Shown here: positions 1 through 7,598 of the stretch, one piece after another
Numbering within the stretch: position 1 is the stretch's first letter
How the letters are laid out: each line of letters begins with the position of its first letter
DNA from: an uncultured Collinsella sp.
GTDB taxonomy: Bacteria > Actinomycetota > Coriobacteriia > Coriobacteriales > Coriobacteriaceae
Length of the DNA stretch: 64,000 nt
Direction: 5' to 3'
Assembly: GCA_900552385.1 (NCBI GenBank)
Contig: URZI01000004.1
Coordinates: 67,627-131,626 of the forward strand
Notes under the pieces: generated by a model
The model's database searches: none
Told to the model about the DNA's origin: nothing
What the model saw: the letters and a program-made list of their open reading frames with translations, nothing else
Translations under genes and position numbers: made by a program

Positions 1-2
1 GC

Positions 3-545
3 GATGTTCTACTGCTGACCAAGGCCATCGGCTCGGGCATCATCACTACGGCCATTAAGGGCGAGCTCATCGAGCAGGACGAGGCCGCAGCCATGTTTGA
101 CTCGATGCGCACCCTCAACGAGGCGCCGATTCGTCTGTCCGAGGGACTTGAGCTTCACGGCTGCACCGATGTCACGGGCTTTGGCCTGATCGGGCACGCG
201 TGCGAGATGGCCGAGGGCTCGGGCGTGCAGGTTGAGCTTGCGTCGGGAGCAGTGCCGCTCTTTGATCAAGTGCTCGACATGGCGCGTCTGGGCATTATCC
301 CCGCGGGCTCCTACCGCAACCAGGACTTCTTTGGCCCGCGTGTGGCTGCCGACGAGGACCTGGAGTCGGGCATGCTGGATGCGCTGTACGATCCGCAGAC
401 GTCTGGTGGCCTACTCATCGCGGCGCCTGCTTCCGATGTGGATGAGCTTGTGCGCCGCCTGGATGCCGAGGGACGCATCGCGGCCGTTGTCGGGCGCGTG
501 TGCAAGGCGGAGCCGGGCGGTACTGCCGTCCGCGTTGTTCGCTAG
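3..545 (+). CDS. selD: Selenide, water dikinase (SelD), C-terminal part
   Basis: SelD makes selenophosphate from selenide and ATP, the selenium donor for tRNA-Sec charging. The reading frame is open from base 3, so the gene is cut by the window start and about 180 C-terminal residues remain. The segment CTDVTGFGL followed by GHACEMA is the hallmark of the family, and the end carries the usual DPQTSGGLL block. The catalytic N-terminal Cys/Sec loop is outside the window and cannot be judged. It heads a run of selenium-supply genes on the same strand, with yedF starting 60 bases after its stop. The frame upstream of the first internal ATG at 93 is clearly coding, so that ATG is not the true start. 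Confidence 0.93.
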   Translation, partial: DVLLLTKAIGSGIITTAIKGELIEQDEAAAMFDSMRTLNEAPIRLSEGLELHGCTDVTGFGLIGHACEMAEGSGVQVELASGAVPLFDQVLDMARLGIIPAGSYRNQDFFGPRVAADEDLESGMLDALYDPQTSGGLLIAAPASDVDELVRRLDAEGRIAAVVGRVCKAEPGGTAVRVVR

Positions 546-605
546 CCCGCACGTTTATGTAACTGTTTGCCGTTCTCTGGAACGGCTCTTTCGAAAGGAA
601 AAGCT

Positions 606-1232
606 ATGTCTACCAAAATTGAAGTCAATGCCATGGGCGATGCCTGCCCGCTGCCCGTCGTCAAGACGCTTAAAGCCCTGAAGCAGCTCGATGGCGAGGG
701 CGTTGTCGTGACCTCGGTCGATAACGAGACCGCCGTCAAGAACATCTCCAAGATGGCGCAGGAGAAAGGCTGCACGGCCTCGGTCGAGAAGGTTTCTGAC
801 GCCGAGTGGCACGTGACCGTGGCGACCTCTGGCGCCGTTGCCGTGGCTGATCCCGAGCAGGACGGTGCTGCTTTCTGCGACGCCAGCGCCAGCAAGGGCA
901 AACTCGTCATTTCCGTCTACACCGACTGCATGGGCCGTGGCGACGACGAGCTGGGCCACAAGCTCATGAAGGCGTTTATCTTTGCCGTGACGCAGCAGGA
1001 GGAACTGCCCGCGACCATGCTGTTCTATAACGGCGGCGCCAAGCTCACCGTCGAGGGCTCGCCGGTGCTCGACGACCTGAAGGGCCTGGCGGAGCAGGGT
1101 GTCGAGATTCTCACCTGCGGCACCTGCCTGGACCACTATGGCATTAAAGACCAGCTCGCGGTGGGCGAGGTCACCAACATGTACGTGATCGTGGAGAAGA
1201 TGGAGCAGGCCGTGCGCGTCGTGCGCCCGTAG
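606..1232 (+). CDS. yedF: Selenium metabolism protein YedF (SirA/TusA-like)
   Basis: 208 residues. The N-terminal half is a TusA/SirA-like sulfurtransferase fold with the CPLP motif at residues 14-17 (Cys14 the likely persulfide or selenide carrier). The C-terminal half is DsrE-like and has a Cys pair in the segment ILTCGTCLDHY. This two-domain layout is the YedF family, found beside selD and selenium transport genes in many bacteria; its exact chemistry is not settled, but a role in selenium or sulfur trafficking is generally assumed. The start at 606 is chosen because AAAGGAAA lies just upstream; an earlier in-frame start at 567 has no ribosome site. It lies between selD and a Se/S carrier-like gene. 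Confidence 0.9.
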   Translation: MSTKIEVNAMGDACPLPVVKTLKALKQLDGEGVVVTSVDNETAVKNISKMAQEKGCTASVEKVSDAEWHVTVATSGAVAVADPEQDGAAFCDASASKGKLVISVYTDCMGRGDDELGHKLMKAFIFAVTQQEELPATMLFYNGGAKLTVEGSPVLDDLKGLAEQGVEILTCGTCLDHYGIKDQLAVGEVTNMYVIVEKMEQAVRVVRP

Positions 1233-1251
1233 CGTATTGGTTGGAGTTGCC

Positions 1252-1503
1252 ATGAGGGAGAAGCGCCCGGCGCTTGTCATCACGTTTCCTACCACGGCGG
1301 CCGCCATGGGGTGCGAGACCCTATGCATCGAGCGCGGCCTTCCCGGGCGCACGATTCCCGTGCCCGGGGAGGTCGCTGCCGGCTGCGGTCTGGCGTGGAA
1401 GGCGTTGCCTGCCGATGAGGAGCTGCTGCGCGGCGAACTCGCCGCGGCGGGCGTTCCCACCGAGGGCTTTACGGTGATCGACATGTGGGAGGTCGTGCGA
1501 TGA
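1252..1503 (+). CDS. Small Se/S carrier-like protein (DUF3343, PF11823 type)
   Basis: 83-residue protein that resembles the DUF3343 family (putative Se/S carrier). It has the conserved pair of features of that family: a CETLC segment near residue 22 and a P-G-E-x3-GCGLAW segment with the presumed carrier Cys. The start at 1252 has GGAG six bases upstream; the upstream TTG at 1237 is less likely. The stop overlaps the ATG of the cysteine desulfurase gene (ATGA), which argues for translational coupling. Function as a selenium or sulfur carrier is a family-level prediction, supported here by neighbours selD, yedF and a desulfurase. A second, longer homologue lies at 29221-29616. Confidence 0.85.
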   Translation: MREKRPALVITFPTTAAAMGCETLCIERGLPGRTIPVPGEVAAGCGLAWKALPADEELLRGELAAAGVPTEGFTVIDMWEVVR

Positions 1504-2639
1504 TCTACCTGGATAACGCGGCGACGACCATGCACAAGCCGCAGACGGTCATCGATGCCGTGGTGCAGGCGATGTGCTCGCTCGGCAATGCCGGACGCGG
1601 TGCGACGTCGGGCGCGCTCGACGCGGCGCGTACCATCCACGGCTGTCGCGCCAAGCTTGCGCGCCTGTTGGGCTGCCCGCGGGCTGACCATGTGTGCTTT
1701 ACGCCCAACTCCACCGCGGCGCTCAACACCGCCATTTGTGGCGTGGTGCGCCCCGGCGACCGCGTGGTCACGACGGTGCTCGAGCACAACTCCGTGCTGC
1801 GTCCGCTCAACCGCCTGGCGGCGGAGCGGGGTGTGACCGTTGAGCATGCTGGCTGCGACGCGGACGGCGTTCTCGATTATGACGAGCTCGAGCAGCTGGT
1901 CACGCCGGGCACGCGTGCCGTGGTGGTGACGCACGCCTCCAATGTGACCGGCAATGAGGTCGACATTGCGCGCGTGGCCGCCATGGCCCATGCGGCAGGC
2001 GCGCTTGCGATCGTCGACGCCTCGCAGTCTGCCGGCACGGCGAAGATTGACATGGATGCCATGGGGCTCGACGTCGTGTGCTTTACCGGCCACAAGGGGC
2101 TCATGGGACCCCAAGGCACCGGTGGTCTGGCCGTGGCGGAGGACATTGACGTGGCTCCGTGGGCCATGGGCGGCACGGGCGTGCACAGCTTCGATGCGTT
2201 GCAGCCGCTTGAGTGGCCCACGCGCCTTGAGGCGGGTACGCTCAACGGTCACGGCATCGCGGGACTTTCTGCCGGTCTCGACTTTATCGAGGCGCAAGGC
2301 GGAGTCGATGCGATCTCGGCACACGAGCGAGCACTGGCGGATCGCTTTCTCGCTGGCGTGCGCGAAATCCCCGGCATTGCGCTCTACGGTGCGTTTGACC
2401 AGCCCGTGCGCTCGGCGATCGTCTCACTCAACGTGGGTGATATCGACTCTGCCGAGATCTCGGATGCGCTCATGCAAGGGTGGGGGATTGCGACGCGCCC
2501 CGGCGCCCATTGCGCCCCGCTCATGCACCGTGCGCTGGGGACCGAGCGCCAGGGCGTCGTCCGCTTCTCGTTTGGGTATTTCAACACGGACGAGGAAGTC
2601 GACACTGCGATTGACGCTTTGCGCGATTTAGCCTGCTAG
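1500..2639 (+). CDS. Cysteine desulfurase / selenocysteine lyase-like PLP enzyme
   Basis: 379 residues, class-V aminotransferase fold, the length expected for the family. It opens with the typical YLDNAATT segment. The PLP lysine is Lys199 in the GHKGLMGPQG motif, and the sulfur- or selenium-accepting cysteine is Cys338 in RPGAHCAP. Such enzymes remove S (or Se) from cysteine (or selenocysteine) and pass it to a carrier. The ATGA overlap with the Se/S-carrier gene and proximity to selD and yedF suggest it feeds selenium metabolism rather than general Fe-S assembly, but that is inference. The gene is followed by a strong terminator at 2654-2684. Confidence 0.88.
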   Translation: MIYLDNAATTMHKPQTVIDAVVQAMCSLGNAGRGATSGALDAARTIHGCRAKLARLLGCPRADHVCFTPNSTAALNTAICGVVRPGDRVVTTVLEHNSVLRPLNRLAAERGVTVEHAGCDADGVLDYDELEQLVTPGTRAVVVTHASNVTGNEVDIARVAAMAHAAGALAIVDASQSAGTAKIDMDAMGLDVVCFTGHKGLMGPQGTGGLAVAEDIDVAPWAMGGTGVHSFDALQPLEWPTRLEAGTLNGHGIAGLSAGLDFIEAQGGVDAISAHERALADRFLAGVREIPGIALYGAFDQPVRSAIVSLNVGDIDSAEISDALMQGWGIATRPGAHCAPLMHRALGTERQGVVRFSFGYFNTDEEVDTAIDALRDLAC

Positions 2640-2653
2640 AGCGTATATACTTG

Positions 2654-2684
2654 CGGGACGGGTGTTTTTGCCCGTCCCGTTTTT
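2654..2684 (+). terminator. Rho-independent terminator after the selenium-supply genes
   Basis: Perfect 9-bp stem CGGGACGGG / CCCGTCCCG with an 8-base loop, followed by TTTTTG. It closes the selD-yedF-carrier-desulfurase unit and separates it from brnQ. Confidence 0.9.
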
Positions 2685-2707
2685 GTTTCGACCCGAAAGG
2701 TGTGCCT

Positions 2708-4066
2708 ATGGCCTCATCCGCACCGCGCGGTCTGCGCTCCGACCATGTCGTTACCGTCGGCATCGCCCTGTTCTCGATGCTCTTTGGCGCCGGTAACCTC
2801 ATCATTCCGCCGTTGCTGGCGCTCCAGGCCGGTACGGCCACACCGCTTGCCATGATCGGCTTTTTGATTGCCGCTATCGGTCTGCCTGTTATGGGATTTA
2901 TCGCCGTCGCGCTCGCCGGCACGGCCCGCGAGCTGGCTGGGCGCGTGCATCCTAAGTTTGGCGAATTCTTCGTTGCGGCGGTGTATCTGGCCATCGGCCC
3001 GTGCCTGGCCATTCCGCGCACAAGCTCTACGGCCTTCGAGATGCTGGTGCCGCTACTGCCCGAGGGCGTTTCGCTCGGCACGGCTCGCCTGGTGTTTGCC
3101 ATCGGGTTCTTTGTAGTCGCGTTTGTGCTCACGCTGCGCCCCGGCGTCATCACGCGCGTGCTCGGTCGCATAACGGGCCCTGCGCTCATTGCGCTTATCG
3201 TGCTCGTTGTCGGCGCCGCCGTGATCTCGCCTCTGGGACCGGCTGCTGCCCCGCAAGCTCCCTATGATGCCGGCGCTGCAGTCCAAGGCTTCTTGACCGG
3301 CTACCAGACCATGGACCTGCTTGCGTCGCTCGCCTTCGGCATCATCATCGCCGAGACTATTCACGAGCTGGGCGTGACCGACGACAAGCGCGTCGCTTTT
3401 GAAATTTCGCGCTCCGGTGTGATCGCCGGCGTGCTCATGGCCGTCATCTACTGCGGTTTGGCCCTTGCCGGTATGCAGCTCGGCACCGTGATGTCCGACG
3501 CCACCAACGGCGCCGCCATTCTCGCCCGCTCGGCCTCCATGCACTTTGGGCTTGCCGGCACGGTCGTGGTCTTCGCCATCTTCTTCCTCGCCTGCATGAA
3601 CGTGTGCATCGGCCTCATCAGCTGCTGCTCGCGTTACTTCTGCGAAACGTATGTGGTAAAAGGGGGAGCGGAGGCCTCCGAGGAGGCCATGCGCCGTCCC
3701 TTTGCGATTCTCGCCTTTGTGTTCGCAGCGTTTTCGTGCGTGCTCTCCAACGTGGGCCTCGACGTGATCCTCATGTTCTCGGTGCCCATGCTCAACGCCT
3801 TGTATCCCGTCGCCATCGTGCTGGTCCTCATGGGTTTGGTACACGGCTTTTGCGACGCTCATCCGCAGGTGTGGGTCTGGGTCGGCGGCGTGGTTGCCGT
3901 GCAGAGCGTGATCACCTCGGTCCGCGATGCGTTCTTTGCGGGCGCGTGGCTGCCGTTTGATGCGCTACCCCTGGCAGACATCGGTGCCGCGTGGGCGCCG
4001 GTTGCCGTGGTGACGTTTGTGATCGGTCTGCTCCACAGCAAGTTTGTCGCACATTCGAGGAGCTAG
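2708..4066 (+). CDS. brnQ: Branched-chain amino acid:cation symporter BrnQ
   Basis: 452 residues with about 12 hydrophobic segments spread over the whole length, as expected for the LIVCS (BrnQ) family that imports leucine, isoleucine and valine with Na+ or H+. The N-terminal segment LFSMLFGAGNLIIPP and the later GPCLAIPRTSSTAFE segment are characteristic. The start at 2708 follows GAAAGG; an upstream in-frame start at 2651 would lie inside the terminator hairpin. It stands alone between that terminator and the tRNA promoter, so it is probably a monocistronic gene. Confidence 0.93.
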   Translation: MASSAPRGLRSDHVVTVGIALFSMLFGAGNLIIPPLLALQAGTATPLAMIGFLIAAIGLPVMGFIAVALAGTARELAGRVHPKFGEFFVAAVYLAIGPCLAIPRTSSTAFEMLVPLLPEGVSLGTARLVFAIGFFVVAFVLTLRPGVITRVLGRITGPALIALIVLVVGAAVISPLGPAAAPQAPYDAGAAVQGFLTGYQTMDLLASLAFGIIIAETIHELGVTDDKRVAFEISRSGVIAGVLMAVIYCGLALAGMQLGTVMSDATNGAAILARSASMHFGLAGTVVVFAIFFLACMNVCIGLISCCSRYFCETYVVKGGAEASEEAMRRPFAILAFVFAAFSCVLSNVGLDVILMFSVPMLNALYPVAIVLVLMGLVHGFCDAHPQVWVWVGGVVAVQSVITSVRDAFFAGAWLPFDALPLADIGAAWAPVAVVTFVIGLLHSKFVAHSRS

Positions 4067-4077
4067 GGTTTCTGCGC

Positions 4078-4106
4078 TTGCACAGGCGGGGAGTCTCCCC
4101 TATAAT
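4078..4106 (+). promoter_or_regulatory. Sigma-70-type promoter for the tRNA pair
   Basis: TTGCAC at 4078-4083 and TATAAT at 4101-4106 are separated by exactly 17 bases. The expected start of transcription lies about 45 bases before tRNA-Pro. Confidence 0.85.
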
Positions 4107-4157
4107 TTCCTTCGCTTTGGGACACGCAAGGTTTAGACCTTAGCTGCTCAACACCTT

Positions 4158-4234
4158 CGGGACGTGGCGCAGTTTGGTAGCGCGCCTGCTTTGGGAGCAG
4201 GATGTCGCAGGTTCAAATCCTGTCGTCCCGACCA
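4158..4234 (+). tRNA. tRNA-Pro (UGG)
   Basis: Complete 77-nt cloverleaf including an encoded CCA. The acceptor stem is CGGGACG / CGTCCCG, the anticodon arm is CCTGC-TTTGGGA-GCAGG with anticodon TGG at 4192-4194, and the T loop is TTCAAAT. It is read from the promoter just upstream. Confidence 0.97.
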
Positions 4235-4240
4235 TATCTT

Positions 4241-4314
4241 GCGGGCGTAGTTCAATGGTAGAACCCCAGCCTTCCAAGCTGATGACGCGGGTTCGATTCC
4301 CGTCGCCCGCTCCA
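4241..4314 (+). tRNA. tRNA-Gly (UCC)
   Basis: Complete 74-nt cloverleaf with encoded CCA. The acceptor is GCGGGCG / CGCCCGC and the anticodon is TCC at 4273-4275. It follows tRNA-Pro after six bases, so the two are co-transcribed. Confidence 0.97.
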
Positions 4315-4326
4315 TAAGATAGTTTT

Positions 4327-4363
4327 AACGGCTTTGGCTCTATTTGGGGCCAGAGCCGTTTTC
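4327..4363 (+). terminator. Terminator after tRNA-Gly
   Basis: Stem AACGGCT / AGCCGTT with an inner TGGC / GCCA pairing, followed by a short T tract. It ends the two-tRNA transcript. Confidence 0.75.
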
Positions 4364-4393
4364 ATATACATGCCGGAACCCCACATCCCCTCT

Positions 4394-4464
4394 TAAGTTG
4401 CGGTGAAATAGTTCCTGGATTAGCCACAAAAGCTGTTATCCAGGAACTATTTCACCGCAACTTA
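4394..4464 (+). repeat. Palindrome family A, copy 1
   Basis: 27-bp arms (4394-4420 and 4438-4464) are perfect inverted copies around a 17-base loop. The outer part of the arm contains the family core GTTGCGGTGAAATA and the inner part the AGTTCCTG variant. A C-rich tract (ACCCCACATCCCCTC) lies just left, on the tRNA-Gly side. It is one of six copies in the window. Confidence 0.93.
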
Positions 4465-4525
4465 TTGAGGCCGAGCGGGCTGGGTCGATGATGGGTTCTG
4501 TAGTCGAGAAGATGAGGGCAGCCGG

Positions 4526-5521
4526 TCAGGAGTCTGCGTAGGGTTTTGTGGTTGGTATACCGTAGCCGCGCATCATAGAGCCGAACGCTTTGACATCGTA
4601 GGTGTCTGAGAGCTTGAAATGAATGACGTTGTGGCCCATGGCACGCAGGTTCGCGTCGCGCATGAGGGCAGCTCGATAGGTTTTTGCCGCAGTATGTTCC
4701 GGATCATTTTGGGCATCGTCCTCAAACTTGCCTAGTCCATGCAGCTCAGCCAGCATCCAGGAGCCGTTTGGCATCTGCCAGCCGTAATCTGCCAAATAAT
4801 AGCCGGCGTTTCCCGGTCGAGTGATTTCAACCTGAAGTTCGGGAGCGGCAACCCCCGCCAGAATCATTGCCGCCCGTGCTTCGGATTCTCCGCCGTTATC
4901 CGATCTGCCATCCATGTGTTCAAAAGTCTCAAATGCGCGCGCGATGCCGTGGAGTCCGCGGCAGTTCGCTTGTGCATATGCACGCAATTCTTCACGCTCG
5001 ACACCGTACTCACGAGCCAACCCGTCGACATAGCCTAGTGCATATCGAAAAGCGCTCGTTCGGGCGATGTCGACCACCGTGCGATATGGATCCGTTAAAG
5101 TAAACGGGCCGAGCTGCCATACGTCGCCCGGCCGCCAGCGTCGGTATTCAACGAATTCGTACATATCGCGTCTGGTGGAACGCGGCAGCAGCACTTGCAC
5201 CTTGTCGAGAAGCGAATATGCAGAACCGATGCCATAGAGCAGTGCCGCCGATGCTCCACAAAACACGGCATCTGGTTCAACGACCGCAATAGCGGATGCC
5301 AATTGAAAGATGCGATCTTCGACGCCGAGGTCATTCCAATACGCGGGATCAGCGTAGACATGGTTGTAGAGTCGAATAATCATCTCTTTTTGCATGAGCG
5401 CGTAAGCGCAGCGTTCATCCCATTTTTTGTTAGCTACAAACAGGTGCCCGCCATGATGGGCCTCGAATAACCGGAAGAACAGCTCTGCTTGCGGTTTGGA
5501 ACAGCGTTTATCATGACTCAT
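4526..5521 (-). CDS. AbiEi-like / DUF559-like protein of unknown function
   Basis: 331 residues. The N-terminal part looks like the winged-helix and AbiEi-type transcriptional-regulator region of actinobacterial proteins (segments FCGASAALLYG and LTDPYRTVVDIAR). The C-terminal part has a GGESEARAAMILAG segment and a later YLADYGW, which resembles the restriction-endonuclease-like domain attached to such proteins. Function is unknown; abortive-infection antitoxin-like or nuclease roles are possible, but no partner toxin gene adjoins it. ATG at 5521 is preferred over 5533 because GGGG lies upstream at suitable spacing. The gene sits between inverted copies of palindrome family A (4394-4464 and 5706-5774), which suggests cassette-like insertion. 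Confidence 0.6.
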   Translation of the reverse strand: MSHDKRCSKPQAELFFRLFEAHHGGHLFVANKKWDERCAYALMQKEMIIRLYNHVYADPAYWNDLGVEDRIFQLASAIAVVEPDAVFCGASAALLYGIGSAYSLLDKVQVLLPRSTRRDMYEFVEYRRWRPGDVWQLGPFTLTDPYRTVVDIARTSAFRYALGYVDGLAREYGVEREELRAYAQANCRGLHGIARAFETFEHMDGRSDNGGESEARAAMILAGVAAPELQVEITRPGNAGYYLADYGWQMPNGSWMLAELHGLGKFEDDAQNDPEHTAAKTYRAALMRDANLRAMGHNVIHFKLSDTYDVKAFGSMMRGYGIPTTKPYADS

Positions 5522-5788
5522 TTTCGACCCCATGGTCTCGAGGGGGAGTGAATGACACTACGCTATCCCATATTTGGTCCGCCAGACCTTGCCATGAACT
5601 GACCAAAAGCTTGACGGGGCAGGTCAGAGTCATGAGTCGGAGCCAAACATATCGGCAAACGGTTGATTAGTGCCCCTCGGCGGCACTAAAAACCACCCTT
5701 ACAGAAAGTTGCGGTGAAATAGTTCCTGAAAAGCTCGAATAAGCCTAAATCCAAGAACTATTTCACCGCAACTTAGGAGGGGATGGGG
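5522..5788. other. Intergenic stretch with one hairpin and palindrome A copy 2
   Basis: No coding signal was found. It holds an 8-bp hairpin TTAGTGCC / GGCACTAA at 5667-5689 and the family A palindrome at 5706-5774. Nothing else is recognisable. Confidence 0.6.
5706..5774 (-). repeat. Palindrome family A, copy 2
   Basis: Inverted repeat with the GTTGCGGTGAAATA core and AGTTCCTG-type inner arm; the inner arms are imperfect. Read on the minus strand, the stop codon of the PIN gene is followed directly by CCCCATCCCCTCC and then the palindrome, so the C-rich flank faces the gene as in the other copies. Confidence 0.9.
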
Positions 5789-6262
5789 TTAGTGGCGGGG
5801 GCGGCGGAGCTTGTCGATGGTGGAGTCGGTGCTGCGGCTGCGGGCTTCGGCGGCGCGGTTGCGGGCGTCGGCAGCGGTTTGGCGCTGGCGGCGGTAATCG
5901 ATCATGCCTTGGATGATGGGCTTGCCAAAGCTCACGACATCATCGTTGTAGATGGCGGTTCGGGCTGCGAGGAGGCAGTCGGTAAAGTCCATATGGGTCT
6001 TGCCAAAGAGTTTGACGGCAAGGGCGACAACGGTGGGCTCGTCGACCATGACGTCATCGAGCAGCCTTCTCATGGCCGTAGCAATCTCAACGCGGGGAAC
6101 CTTATAGACGTCGCGCAGCGTGACCACGACGCGTGTGATGATCTCGGGGTAGAAGCGAGCGGTGCGCGTGGCGATGACCTTGGCGGCGCGCGGTGACAGG
6201 ACCTCGTCGTCGTTAAGCAGGTAGCGCAGGATGACGGTCTCGTCGATGATGGTGCTACTCAT
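5789..6262 (-). CDS. PIN-domain toxin-like protein of a type II toxin-antitoxin pair
   Basis: 157 residues. The pattern fits a PIN ribonuclease: an acidic residue at the first strand (IIDETVILRYLLND, Asp7), an acidic residue in PEIITRVVVTLR, and a DFTDCLLAA segment carrying the third acidic cluster. PIN toxins cut RNA, often tRNA or mRNA. The C-terminal 35 residues are Arg- and Ala-rich and look like an unstructured extension. Its start overlaps the end of the antitoxin-like gene by eight bases, the usual antitoxin-first order. GAGGAAG lies upstream of the start. The target RNA cannot be told from sequence. Confidence 0.72.
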   Translation of the reverse strand: MSSTIIDETVILRYLLNDDEVLSPRAAKVIATRTARFYPEIITRVVVTLRDVYKVPRVEIATAMRRLLDDVMVDEPTVVALAVKLFGKTHMDFTDCLLAARTAIYNDDVVSFGKPIIQGMIDYRRQRQTAADARNRAAEARSRSTDSTIDKLRRPRH

Positions 6263-6578
6263 GGATATCTACTTCCTCGGGACCCAAAACCGACTCATCA
6301 CTTTCTGTGGCTAGGTATTCAATCCAGGCATTGCGCTCCTCGGCGCGGCGATTGGGGTCACCATATGCTTTGAGCGATCCATAGGCGGCGGTGCCGTCCT
6401 TTGAGCGCACGGCGACCGGCTGAAAGGGGAGCTTGCGCATCAAAATGCTTTGCGCGACAAATAAGCGGACAGCCTCGGCGAGCGATGTGCCCATGGCATC
6501 GTAGAGATGCTCGGCATGCTGCTTGTCTTCCTCGCGAATGCGCACCTGCAGGATGGCTCTTTTTTGAGTCGATGACAT
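6255..6578 (-). CDS. RelB/DinJ-like antitoxin
   Basis: 107 residues. The N-terminal segment AILQVRIREEDKQHAEHLYDAMG followed by SLAEAVRLFVAQS matches the ribbon-helix-helix DNA-binding fold of RelB/DinJ antitoxins; the acidic C-terminus would bind the toxin. The start at 6578 is chosen because AAGGGGGG lies just upstream on the minus strand, while the longer frame from 6626 has no ribosome site. It overlaps the PIN gene by eight bases. Such antitoxins usually repress their own operon. Confidence 0.75.
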   Translation of the reverse strand: MSSTQKRAILQVRIREEDKQHAEHLYDAMGTSLAEAVRLFVAQSILMRKLPFQPVAVRSKDGTAAYGSLKAYGDPNRRAEERNAWIEYLATESDESVLGPEEVDIHE

Positions 6579-7004
6579 CACTGCCCCCCTTAATGAGCGT
6601 GCAATATAGTCGATCAAATGCGGCATGTGCCGACATCATAGAATCTTATAACCATTACTTTATTTTACTCAAGTAAATAACCATTAACACGAATACAAGC
6701 GTAGTACATCCAAAATGAGAGCGCATAAAAATCTCTGAGGCGTACGCATGTAATACACTCACCTTTATAGCTTCTAGAGAATAATTCCAACCTGCTAAAA
6801 CCCCTGCAATACACCCGTATTGCAGGGCCTATGCTCAAGTTTGCCCCCTGCAACTGCGTATATTTAACCTGTATATCGTTGGAGAAACTCTACCGAGTGC
6901 ATGTTTCGCCGCATGCATTCGATTCGTCGATGCCAGGCCACGGGCGGCTTGGGTCAATGTCGACAGGGTCTCTCCGGCAAGGGATTCAGGAGGGAGTGAA
7001 CAAC
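6579..7004. other. AT-rich intergenic region before the formate hydrogenlyase genes
   Basis: A divergent spacer of 426 bases between the toxin-antitoxin pair and the hydrogenlyase cluster; it should hold both promoters. The left half is clearly AT-rich. A perfect 11-bp hairpin CCCTGCAATAC / GTATTGCAGGG spans 6802-6827 and could be an operator or terminator. No open frame with a ribosome site was found. A GGAGGGAG ribosome site at its right edge serves the ferredoxin-type gene. Confidence 0.6.
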
Positions 7005-7523
7005 ATGGGTAATAAGCGAGTCGTAGCCGATTCTTCGCGCTGCATTGGGTGTCAAACCTGCATGGCGGCGTGTATCGAGGCGCACGACATCCCCGGTAAC
7101 ATCGCCGCGCCGCGCCTGCGCGTGACGCGTACGTACGAGATCTCCGCACCGGTGGCTTGCCATCACTGCGAGGATGCCCCGTGCGCCAAGGCCTGCCCTA
7201 CGGGCGCCTTGTTCTTTGATCCAAAGAACCATCGCATCGGCGTCAACGAGGACAACTGCATCGGCTGCAAGAGCTGCGTCATGGCATGCCCCTTTGGCGC
7301 CGTGAGCGTGGCGACCACGCAGGTCCCCGTCTTGATGGGCGACGTTCGCGTGGGTTCGCAGACCAAGAGCTTCGTGCTCAAGTGCGACCTGTGCGTGGAC
7401 CGTCCCGGCGGTCCGGCGTGTGCCGAGGCGTGCCCGACCAAGGGCCTCACCCTGGTAGACGAGGAACGTTTGGCAGAACTGACTGCCGAGCGTGCCCGCG
7501 CCACCATCGAAAACGAGGCGTAA
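7005..7523 (+). CDS. 4Fe-4S ferredoxin-type subunit (HydN/HycB/HyfA-like)
   Basis: 172 residues with four CxxCxxC-type clusters: CIGCQTCMAAC at the N-terminus, CHHCEDAPCAKACP, CIGCKSCVMACP and a C-terminal CDLCVDRP...CAEACP. This is the four-cluster electron-transfer subunit that carries electrons from formate dehydrogenase toward hydrogenase. ATG at 7005 is preceded by GGAGGGAG; the longer frame from 6831 lacks support. It lies directly before fdhF and is similar in layout to the second ferredoxin gene at 9900. Confidence 0.9.
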   Translation: MGNKRVVADSSRCIGCQTCMAACIEAHDIPGNIAAPRLRVTRTYEISAPVACHHCEDAPCAKACPTGALFFDPKNHRIGVNEDNCIGCKSCVMACPFGAVSVATTQVPVLMGDVRVGSQTKSFVLKCDLCVDRPGGPACAEACPTKGLTLVDEERLAELTAERARATIENEA

Positions 7524-7598
7524 GCGTTGGGGCGACAGGCCCAATGATTGTCAAATAAGTACCGAGCATTCGGTAGCAGAAAAAGGAAGGAGGGTGTC

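Noticed and set aside
4394..5774. CRISPR-like repeats
   Set aside because: The palindromes are isolated, inverted and without regular spacers; no cas genes occur.
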